NCBI GenBank assembly: GCA_017447805.1
Contig: JAFSMR010000046.1
Coordinates: 1 to 64,000, forward strand
DNA from: Kiritimatiellia bacterium
GTDB taxonomy: Bacteria; Verrucomicrobiota; Kiritimatiellia; RFP12; UBA1067
Direction: 5' to 3'
Length of the DNA: 64,000 nucleotides
In this document: positions 53,414 through 64,000 of the stretch, in pieces
Position numbering within the stretch: position 1 is the first letter of the stretch
Layout: the number at the start of each line of letters is the position of its first letter
Program-made: the position numbers and the translations under genes
Notes under the pieces: generated by a model
What the model was told of the DNA's origin: nothing
Database searches by the model: none
Seen by the model: the letters and a program-made list of their open reading frames with translations, nothing else

Positions 53414-53417
<4 letters not shown>
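51936..53417 (-). CDS. hsdS: Type I restriction-modification specificity subunit
   Basis: Recognises the two halves of the DNA target for HsdM and HsdR. The 493-residue product has two target-recognition domains (about 75-235, starting FELPHGWAWCRLESLGVF, and about 310-480, starting FEIPEGWKWVRLGDVSDI), each followed by a helical spacer. The phrase LDLAIRGKLVPQDPNDEPASELL occurs twice (residues 12-34 and the central spacer), encoded by 72-nt direct repeats. The last residues (RGLRTTGATP) come from the REP-like 16-mer, so the natural C-terminus has probably been replaced. Both ends are ATGA-coupled: nuclease before, RAYT after. Confidence 0.92.
51949..51964. repeat. REP-like 16-bp direct repeat, copy at hsdS end
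   Basis: Exact copy of 50974-50989, lying inside the last hsdS codons, 10 bp before the RAYT start. Confidence 0.7.
52554..52625. repeat. hsdS internal direct repeat, copy in central spacer
   Basis: Matches 53316-53387 at 61 of 72 positions, encoding the same 24 residues. It could allow exchange of the recognition half lying between the copies. Confidence 0.85.
53316..53387. repeat. hsdS internal direct repeat, N-terminal copy
   Basis: Partner of 52554-52625. Differences are mostly at third codon positions, so the encoded 24 residues are unchanged. Confidence 0.85.
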
Positions 53418-58751
<5,334 letters not shown>

Positions 58752-58764
58752 GCATCACGACCTT

Positions 58765-58869
58765 TCAGAGATTTTCCCATCCAGCCTGGTTGAGCGCAGG
58801 CGTGACAAACCGATTCTTGATGTCCTCCTCGGTCATGTCCTTCTTGTTGATGTCTGATGTAAGCGGCAT
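58765..58869 (-). CDS. Mini-gene resembling an HsdR N-terminus
   Basis: A 34-codon frame with a strong GGAGGAAAG site before its ATG. The middle, MTEEDIKNRFVTPALNQAGW, resembles the opening of another HsdR type (EEDIK, then PAL and GW), but a stop follows at once and hsdR begins afresh 13 nt later. It could be a relic of a former HsdR start or a small translated leader that couples ribosomes into hsdR. Not recognised as a known family. Confidence 0.5.
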   Translation of the reverse strand: MPLTSDINKKDMTEEDIKNRFVTPALNQAGWENL

Positions 58870-58900
58870 GGTCTTTCCTCCATTTCTTTCATCCCACCAC

Positions 58901-59002
58901 TTACCAATGGCCGAAGCGTTTGCCGCCAACTTTTCTCATGCGTTGCGCAAGCTGCCCCTTCTTATAGGTCCCTATCAAGACCACTCTATCATTCTCTGCC
59001 AT
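58901..59002 (-). CDS. Putative 33-residue mini-gene at head of restriction operon
   Basis: First frame after the operon promoter, 33 residues: MAENDRVVLIGTYKKGQL, then a basic tail ending GKRFGHW. No strong ribosome site precedes the ATG. The VLIGTYKKGQL phrase resembles an accessory protein start near restriction genes, but this is from memory and weak. It may be a relic or a leader peptide. Confidence 0.35.
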   Translation of the reverse strand: MAENDRVVLIGTYKKGQLAQRMRKVGGKRFGHW

Positions 59003-59036
59003 AGCGATAAATTCTATTGTTAACTATTTGTCCAAT

Positions 59037-59065
59037 ATTATACCAAATTCCGCGCCTGGGCGCAA
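59037..59065 (-). promoter_or_regulatory. Promoter of the restriction operon
   Basis: TTGCGC, 17 nt, TATAAT with extended TGG on the minus strand. A copy of the repeated element also used by obg, CPBP, YejA-like and nitroreductase genes, with a GC-rich block upstream (59066-59095). The native-looking promoter suggests the island adopted host expression signals. Confidence 0.82.
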
Positions 59066-59095
59066 GGGGCGCTGCTTGCGCCGCGCGCCGCAGTC

Positions 59096-59179
59096 GAAGG
59101 TAGCGTCAAAATTTTGACGGTACTTTCGTCCGTGGTAGAAGGTAGCGTCAGAATTTTGACGGTACTTTCGTCCGTGGTA
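59096..59179. repeat. 42-bp tandem repeat, two copies, each with a palindrome
   Basis: Copies at 59096-59137 and 59138-59179 differ at one base. Each contains CGTCAAAATTTTGACG (59104-59119) or a one-mismatch form (59146-59161), able to fold into an AT-centred hairpin. It lies just upstream of the restriction promoter, with 6 bp of a third copy. Confidence 0.9.
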
Positions 59180-59208
59180 GAAGGTTGTAGAATGTTGCCA
59201 ATGCCAAT

Positions 59209-59281
59209 TGGGCGGCGGTCACAGGATGGCCGCCCGTCGGGTGAGAACACCCGCCCCTGTCTCCCCGGCGGTGAGCGGGGC
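59209..59281. repeat. GC-rich hairpin block between restriction operon and lipoprotein gene
   Basis: Contains GGCGGCGGTCAC (also at 22701-22712), a perfect CGGGTG-AGAA-CACCCG hairpin, and further G/C palindromes. It may end transcripts from the barrel-lipoprotein genes, but no T-run follows. Confidence 0.5.
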
Positions 59282-59282
59282 G

Positions 59283-59678
59283 TCAAAGAAAATCGGAAAG
59301 GTCAAGTTTCCATTCATCGTTTTCGAGGATGAACGGAAGAGCGTTAGGATATTCGCCAAAGCCTTCCGGGTCGTTTATATGAAGCTTCAATATGGCATTT
59401 GTGCCATCGATTGAAACGCCTTGGATATTATACAAGATATTATGGCTTTCCTCAATCATTCTATCGCGCGCATGGCGTTTCATTTCGGGTGTTATCAAGA
59501 ATGCGGAAAGTTCATTTCTGGAATTTTCCGCCAAATACGAAAGCGCCTTGTCGATATCGCCCTTCTGCGCGGCCTCGACCAAATCTTCGAATATTTTATC
59601 TGGCGTGCGCGGCGCGCATCCGGCGACTATAAGCGCCGCCGTAGCGAGCCATATCGACAATTGCCGCAAAATCCACAT
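59283..59678 (-). CDS. Small lipoprotein, DUF4878-like
   Basis: A 131-residue exported protein: signal WILRQLSIWLATAALIVAGC with lipobox VAGC (Cys21), then a compact domain beginning TPDKIFEDLVEAAQKGDIDKALSYL and ending WKLDLSDFL. The helix-then-curved-sheet pattern resembles NTF2-like DUF4878 lipoproteins, whose job is unknown. The start shares one base with the stop of the barrel gene (TGATG), so the pair is coupled and may work together in the outer membrane. Confidence 0.72.
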   Translation of the reverse strand: MWILRQLSIWLATAALIVAGCAPRTPDKIFEDLVEAAQKGDIDKALSYLAENSRNELSAFLITPEMKRHARDRMIEESHNILYNIQGVSIDGTNAILKLHINDPEGFGEYPNALPFILENDEWKLDLSDFL

Positions 59679-61108
59679 CAGAATTTAAGGTCGATTTGCC
59701 AACGCACGAAGAAGGCCGGCTTATCTGTTTCGTAGTAATCGCCAGGGTTGAACAACTCCGCGAGCACATGACCGAAAAGCTCGAATCTGCCACCGGAAGA
59801 TTTATCGGCAATCCAAAGCGGGAAATCATAGCGCACCTGCGAAATGAAGCCCTTATAGTAGCCATCGCCGCCGCCTAGACCATCCTTTTCTTCCGCCCAC
59901 ATCGAAGAAAGAGAAAACTGCACCTTGTGACGATAACCGAAATCTACGCCGAATTGCGTTTTCAAATTAATCATATTCGACCACCACGCGCAACCATAGA
60001 GGCTGCCATAGAGAAACATTTCAGAATCATCGATTCCCCTATACCACATAGGATCCCAAGCAGAATGCCCGCCATCCTCGTTTGCCGCATTCTTATCGCC
60101 GCTCAAGATCAGAACGCCGGTATCCCAAAACGGCCTCCAAGATTTTTCGGCCTCTTCAGATTGCTTCCACGATGTGCCGACATAAGTCGCCCAAGCGTGA
60201 AGAGTATCGCCATCGCCATTCTTGCCGATCTGCGCCATTAATTCGATAGGCGTAGAAAATTCATTCGTCCATCTCGGCACGAGTTTGGTTCCGATAAGAT
60301 TCGTCTGACGGCGGGCATATTTCACCCCATCGCGATGATAGGCCGCGGTATTCTTCTGAATCCAGAATAGCTGGTAGTCAATGAAATCAAGTTTAGAATT
60401 CCAAATTGTGCCAAAGCCCCAGTCGTCCATTTCGCGCTCGCCGCGTCCATAACCTGTCTTTGAAATTCTGCGCGAACGCTTTGAGCCCAACCTCAGCTCT
60501 TCCTGATCATGAGTCCAGAGCGCGAACAAGTCGAGCCAGCTTTCTTCATCGACATGAAACGCCATACGCGCGATATCGGCGTAAGTCGTGCACGAGCCAT
60601 CCCCTGGGGTTCCATCTACGAAAATATGATTAAGGCCATACATGCGATAGAGATCTTGACGGCCAATGCGGAAATCTACCAAATCATCGAAAAGGCCCAG
60701 TCCCTCGAGATAGAGATTGTCGATTACAGCTTCACAGGGCCATTCCTGATTTTTTGTGCGCTGCACAACGCCATAGCGAAATTCATCGGTAATACGCGTA
60801 TAAAAGCGCCAATTATCGCCAGCCTTGAGCTCCATCCAGACATCCGGCCTGAAACGAAGCTGATTCTTCGTTTTGCCGCGATATACGCCTGGACGCCCCA
60901 AGACGCCGTAAGGCAATGTAGCTACATTGTGCATTATTTCTTGACGAATACGCAAATCTGCGCCGGCGTTGAATTTAAAGGGGCTTTGGGATTCGGCGAA
61001 GTCGACGCCTTGCGAGGGAGCTTCGGTTGTTTCGGAAATTTGGTTTTCGGCGCGAGCGCAAAACACTGCGGCTAGCGCAGAAAATAGAGCGATATTCTTC
61101 ATGTTCAT
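59678..61108 (-). CDS. Outer-membrane beta-barrel, alginate-export-like
   Basis: Probable outer-membrane channel. The 476-residue product has a signal peptide (1-20, ending CARAE), a short acidic linker, and alternating amphipathic strands throughout: FNAGADLRIRQEIMHNV, RFRPDVWMELKAGDNWRFYTRI, LYLEGLGLFDDLVDFRIGRQDLYRMYGL, and a last strand ending in Phe (FFVRWQIDLKF), as barrel-assembly requires. The GRQD and LFDDLVDFRIG phrases resemble the alginate-export (AlgE-type) family. No polysaccharide-synthesis genes are adjacent, so the cargo is unknown. GAGG precedes the ATG. Confidence 0.8.
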   Translation of the reverse strand: MNMKNIALFSALAAVFCARAENQISETTEAPSQGVDFAESQSPFKFNAGADLRIRQEIMHNVATLPYGVLGRPGVYRGKTKNQLRFRPDVWMELKAGDNWRFYTRITDEFRYGVVQRTKNQEWPCEAVIDNLYLEGLGLFDDLVDFRIGRQDLYRMYGLNHIFVDGTPGDGSCTTYADIARMAFHVDEESWLDLFALWTHDQEELRLGSKRSRRISKTGYGRGEREMDDWGFGTIWNSKLDFIDYQLFWIQKNTAAYHRDGVKYARRQTNLIGTKLVPRWTNEFSTPIELMAQIGKNGDGDTLHAWATYVGTSWKQSEEAEKSWRPFWDTGVLILSGDKNAANEDGGHSAWDPMWYRGIDDSEMFLYGSLYGCAWWSNMINLKTQFGVDFGYRHKVQFSLSSMWAEEKDGLGGGDGYYKGFISQVRYDFPLWIADKSSGGRFELFGHVLAELFNPGDYYETDKPAFFVRWQIDLKF

Positions 61109-61156
61109 AAAGTTCTAATCCTCAAGGGTTTAACCTTTAATCATTTTATGGCTGGA

Positions 61157-61185
61157 ATTATAGCAAATTTGCCAATCAAGGTCTA
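61157..61185 (-). promoter_or_regulatory. Promoter of the barrel-lipoprotein pair
   Basis: TAGACC, 17 nt, TATAAT on the minus strand with AATTTGC before the -10. The -35 is a weaker match than elsewhere. Confidence 0.68.
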
Positions 61186-61212
61186 GTGGAAAAAGAATAA
61201 TTTTGATTTTGG

Positions 61213-62526
61213 CTATTCGACCTCGCAATATATTCCACCCTTGGCGCCTGACGAAAGGAAGTCCGCGAAAGGCTTGTTTTTAGGGCTGGGGACAAAATCG
61301 ATCTTGGGCGAAAAACCGAGCGATTTTTCAACAAAATCTAGCGCGAAATATTCAATTGTCCTTGCCATCGCCCGGCAACTCATGACAAAATCCGTAATGC
61401 GACGCGCTTGCAAATCTACGATAATATAACAAACAAGCCCCTGGTCGCCGAATTTGTCGCGAGCGCGGAAAGTAAAGATTTTCTTCGAGTTATCTTCAAG
61501 AAGCGCCGTAAACGAAGATTCATTGCGTCTAATCGTCGTTGCATTGAACTGATTGGTCCTTTCGGCCATCTGGACGAGGCGCGGGAGGTCATCGCGAGTG
61601 GCGAGGCGAGGGCGAACTTTGATTTCAAGCGATTTTAGATATTCTTCTTTCGTGCCGAAAGCCGCGAGCTCGAGCTTTCTAGAAGCTTCGCGTGAATAAT
61701 CGCTCGCGCGAAGTTTATCTTCCTCGGTTTTGCCGATATCGCCAAAAGCATATTCCTTAAGGCGTCTTAAAAGAATTGTGGCTCCTTTACTTTGCTCTTT
61801 TTTATCGCCCCAACCATTCCAAGGCACTATCGCAACAAGAGGAAGCGCCGCGCTCATCGCCAATCTTTCGGCCGGATTATCATCAAGGAAAAGAACACTA
61901 TCCACCCCTAGCCCGAGCTCTTTACAAGCCGAAGCAAGATTAGCGGCCTTGGGAAGCCAATTTATTTTCCGCGCGGCAAAATCTTCATCTTTCAACGCAA
62001 AAGCTCGAGGAATAAAATTTTCTTTAGGGTCGTTTTTCGAAAGCAATACGAGCAATACGCCATTATCTTTCAATTCCTTCAAGCCTTGCTGGAATTCGCG
62101 GCATTCGCAAATTTCTGTTTCTCCATCTTCGCCTATTACCCCGCGCCAAAGCGTTTCATCGGCATCCACGGCGAGGATTTTCTTCTTGCTTCCTCGAGAT
62201 AACGCGAGGCGATATTTCAACTCTTCTATCAACGCCTTAATGCCGTTTAGCGAATAAGGCATAGAGGCTAGGCGCTTCATGCGCTCGTCGAAATATCCAT
62301 CTACTTCTTTGGATAATATATTATCATATTCCGTTACATTGAATATGATATCCGGCTTGAATTTATGAAGAGCGGAATTTTCATCAAGTAGCTCCTGCGG
62401 CCAAGTTCCGAATCCGGAAGGAACATAAATTTCAAAACCCTCATCACGAAAATATGGCGCCAGAAAATCGAGCGCCACATTCCCTACGAGGGCAACACGA
62501 AATTTTTTCGCGACTTGCTCGCTCAT
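61213..62526 (-). CDS. FkbH-like HAD-superfamily protein
   Basis: In known cases FkbH proteins load a glyceryl group from 1,3-bisphosphoglycerate onto an acyl carrier protein. The 437-residue product has an N-terminal segment (1-105), a HAD core with VDADETLWRGVIGEDG (Asp121, Asp123), LVLLSKNDPKE and VLFLDDNPAERLAM, and a C-terminal GNAT-like region (about 300-437, LVQMAERTNQFNATT, CYIIVDLQARRITDFVMSCRAMARTIEYF). No carrier protein or polyketide gene is near. It follows rnfG by only 6 nt, an unexpected pairing. Confidence 0.83.
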   Translation of the reverse strand: MSEQVAKKFRVALVGNVALDFLAPYFRDEGFEIYVPSGFGTWPQELLDENSALHKFKPDIIFNVTEYDNILSKEVDGYFDERMKRLASMPYSLNGIKALIEELKYRLALSRGSKKKILAVDADETLWRGVIGEDGETEICECREFQQGLKELKDNGVLLVLLSKNDPKENFIPRAFALKDEDFAARKINWLPKAANLASACKELGLGVDSVLFLDDNPAERLAMSAALPLVAIVPWNGWGDKKEQSKGATILLRRLKEYAFGDIGKTEEDKLRASDYSREASRKLELAAFGTKEEYLKSLEIKVRPRLATRDDLPRLVQMAERTNQFNATTIRRNESSFTALLEDNSKKIFTFRARDKFGDQGLVCYIIVDLQARRITDFVMSCRAMARTIEYFALDFVEKSLGFSPKIDFVPSPKNKPFADFLSSGAKGGIYCEVE

Positions 62527-62532
62527 TGAACC

Positions 62533-63186
62533 TTATTGCACAGGTGCTACAGGAGCAGGCTGTTCAACTGCCGGTGCTTCAACGACAGGCGCTTCAACGA
62601 CAGGCTGTTCAACGACTGGAGCTTCGACTACCGGCGCCTCGACTGCCGGTGCTTCGGCGGCAGTAGCTTCAGCCAAAGACTTAGCGGCAGAATCGATTGC
62701 GCCGCAAACTGCGCGCGAAGTAATCGTTGCCGAGGTAATAGCATCGATATCGCCGCCATCCTTCTTGACTTTCAGGCCAACGCCGCTCTTGCCTTCGAAC
62801 TGCTTGATAAATTCAGGCTTTTCGAGATTCATTCCAAGGCCTGGAGTTTCTGCGATTGGCTTAAGGACCGAATAGCAAACGACTGTCATCTTATCGGCTT
62901 CAAATCCGACCATAAGATTGATATCGCCGCCATATCCGTTTGGATCTGTTCCCTTTACGGCATAGCCTACTACATTGCCTTGAGCATCTTTGCCGACGAA
63001 TATATCGCCTGTTTTTTCGATTGCCTCGACGCCCTTCGGCATAACAGCCTTCGCCGCTTTCTCGGTGTTCTTAATGGTAATTTGGGCGATAGGCTCTTTC
63101 GTCAAAGTATTTACGAAGGCGAGCACACCGGCACAAACCGCAGCAATAAGCGTAAGGCTCAATACAAGACCAAGTATATTTTTCAT
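62533..63186 (-). CDS. rnfG: Electron-transport complex subunit RnfG
   Basis: FMN-carrying subunit of the Rnf complex, which links ferredoxin and NAD to ion pumping. The 217-residue product has one N-terminal membrane helix (ILGLVLSLTLIAAVCAGVLAF), the FMN-binding domain with GYGGDINLMVGF, ETPGLGMNLEK and the covalent-flavin Thr motif SATITSRAV, and then a 35-residue tail of repeated VEAP/VEQP units. That tail is unusual for RnfG and may be a spacer or surface contact. It lies 15 nt after rnfD. Confidence 0.92.
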   Translation of the reverse strand: MKNILGLVLSLTLIAAVCAGVLAFVNTLTKEPIAQITIKNTEKAAKAVMPKGVEAIEKTGDIFVGKDAQGNVVGYAVKGTDPNGYGGDINLMVGFEADKMTVVCYSVLKPIAETPGLGMNLEKPEFIKQFEGKSGVGLKVKKDGGDIDAITSATITSRAVCGAIDSAAKSLAEATAAEAPAVEAPVVEAPVVEQPVVEAPVVEAPAVEQPAPVAPVQ

Positions 63187-63201
63187 CGAAAAATTCTCCT
63201 T

Positions 63202-64000
63202 TTATTTTGCGCCAAACGGCTTAGGCTGGGTCCAACGGTTGATAAGCGGGCAAACGGCATTCATGATGAGAATCGCGAACGAGCAACCTTCTGGATAGCC
63301 GCCGAACTGACGAATCAGCATGCAGAGAAGTCCGCAACCGAAACCGAATATCAGCTTACCCTTGGCAGTAATCGGGCTTGTTACATAGTCAGTCGCCATG
63401 AAGATAGCGCCGATCATAACGCCGCCGGTCAATACTTGCATCATTGCAGGCGCGCCGCCCGCGAAGAGCGAATATACAAAAACCGTCGCGAGGAATGTAA
63501 CAGGGATATGCCAAGTAATAACCTTGCGCCAAAGGAGGTATGCGCCACCCAAGGCGAGCGCTATCGCCGAAACTTCACCAATGCAACCGGGGATATTGCC
63601 AATTGCCATATTCCAAAGGCTCGGCACCCCGCAGCATGCGGAATTGCAAAGGCCGTGGGGCGTTGCCGAAGCAGTGGCTTCTGCCGCGAACCACGTCTTC
63701 ATTGTTGCAAGAGGCGTTGCCGTGGTTATGGCATCCGGGGTTCGCCACCAAAACGGCTTGAGCCAAGTCGTCATGGGACCGGTGAATGAAATAAGCATAA
63801 ATGCGCGTGCGGAAAGCGCCGGGTTGAAAGGATTCATCCCAAGGCCGCCGAATACCTGCTTCGATATGCCAATCGCAAACACCGAGCCGACGATTGCCAT
63901 CCAAAGAGGAATGCCCGCCGGCAAATTCAGCGCGAGCAAGAGGCCCGTAAGGACGGCGGAAAAATCCCCTATCGTATTATTGCGGCCCATCGCCAGACGG
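63202..64000 (-). CDS. rnfD: Electron-transport complex subunit RnfD (5' end outside window)
   Basis: Membrane subunit of Rnf with a covalently attached FMN. The visible 266 or so residues include MGRNNTIGDFSAVLTGLLLALNLP, ISKQVFGGLGMNPFNPAL, the flavin-attachment region DAITTATPLA, and repeated membrane helices. The frame is open to the window edge with RLA before the first visible Met. RnfD is normally about 320-350 residues, so roughly 60-80 N-terminal residues lie beyond. Rnf and NqrB are related; the phrase FGGLGMNPFNPAL favours Rnf. Confidence 0.9.
   Translation of the reverse strand, partial: RLAMGRNNTIGDFSAVLTGLLLALNLPAGIPLWMAIVGSVFAIGISKQVFGGLGMNPFNPALSARAFMLISFTGPMTTWLKPFWWRTPDAITTATPLATMKTWFAAEATASATPHGLCNSACCGVPSLWNMAIGNIPGCIGEVSAIALALGGAYLLWRKVITWHIPVTFLATVFVYSLFAGGAPAMMQVLTGGVMIGAIFMATDYVTSPITAKGKLIFGFGCGLLCMLIRQFGGYPEGCSFAILIMNAVCPLINRWTQPKPFGAK

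Noticed and set aside
59038-59286. 82-residue minus-strand frame with a repeated TTDESTVKILTL
   Set aside because: It runs through the restriction promoter and the 42-bp tandem repeat, with no sign of coding.

Overview
The window looks like a chromosome segment of a Gram-negative, probably anaerobic bacterium of the PVC group, most likely Kiritimatiellota or Lentisphaerota. This placement is inferred from gene content only; there is no rRNA here. The supporting signs are lipoproteins, an outer-membrane beta-barrel, CMP-KDO synthesis, an AmgK-MurU muropeptide-recycling fusion, a pyrophosphate-type phosphofructokinase, an Rnf-type electron-transport complex, and a 2206-residue secreted C10-peptidase protein rich in beta-strand repeats.

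Layout, left to right. Nearly every gene is on the minus strand, packed into tightly coupled operons. 0.1-3.9 kb: CPBP protease, mtaB, recO, parvulin lipoprotein. 3.9-4.5 kb (+): fucU and a broken transporter start. 4.5-7.3 kb: YejA-like solute-binding protein and an RNA methyltransferase. 7.4-14 kb: the giant C10-peptidase protein. 14.1-20.6 kb: ilvB-ilvN-yeaD-nfo-panC-lepA. 20.7-22 kb: pheA behind a phenylalanine-type leader-peptide attenuator. 22-22.7 kb: non-coding, with a 42-bp hairpin array. 22.7-28 kb: ribH-pfp-HAD-mazG-ispH-dsbD. 28.3-29.1 kb (+): a lipoprotein. 29.1-35 kb: an envelope operon (TPR-like membrane protein, murU-amgK fusion, candidate atypical kinase, kdsB, lipoprotein). 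35-39.8 kb: DRTGG / CBS-HATPase / DRTGG, pyrC, purine nucleoside phosphorylase, xerD. 39.9-41.6 kb: recA-tatD. 41.7-48 kb: obg-panB-prfB-dciA-like-oppA-like-tsaB-apt. 48-50 kb: nitroreductase and trpB2. 50.2-59 kb: a more GC-rich, apparently acquired type I restriction-modification island. 59.3-61.1 kb: alginate-export-like barrel and a lipoprotein. 61.2-64 kb: rnfD (cut by the window edge), rnfG and an FkbH-like protein.

Promoters are unusually legible. Fifteen sigma70-type promoters have TATAAT-like -10 boxes, almost all spaced 17-18 nt from the -35. Five of them are near copies of one element (GC-rich block, TTGCGC, 17 nt, TATAAT). At five genes the -10 box sits only 7-9 nt before the ATG, predicting leaderless mRNAs.

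The most interesting region is the restriction island. Its operon runs promoter, two mini-genes, hsdR, hsdM, a DUF1016-type nuclease, hsdS, a REP-associated tyrosine transposase (RAYT) and radC. All five junctions from hsdR to radC are 4-bp ATGA overlaps. The RAYT gene is bracketed by exact 16-bp direct repeats and carries a large internal palindrome, and the nuclease gene carries three consecutive in-frame palindromes. Other notable items are the pheA attenuator, the Cys/His-rich tail on the MurU-AmgK fusion, the kinase-like protein beside it, and several families of GC-rich or short tandem intergenic repeats.
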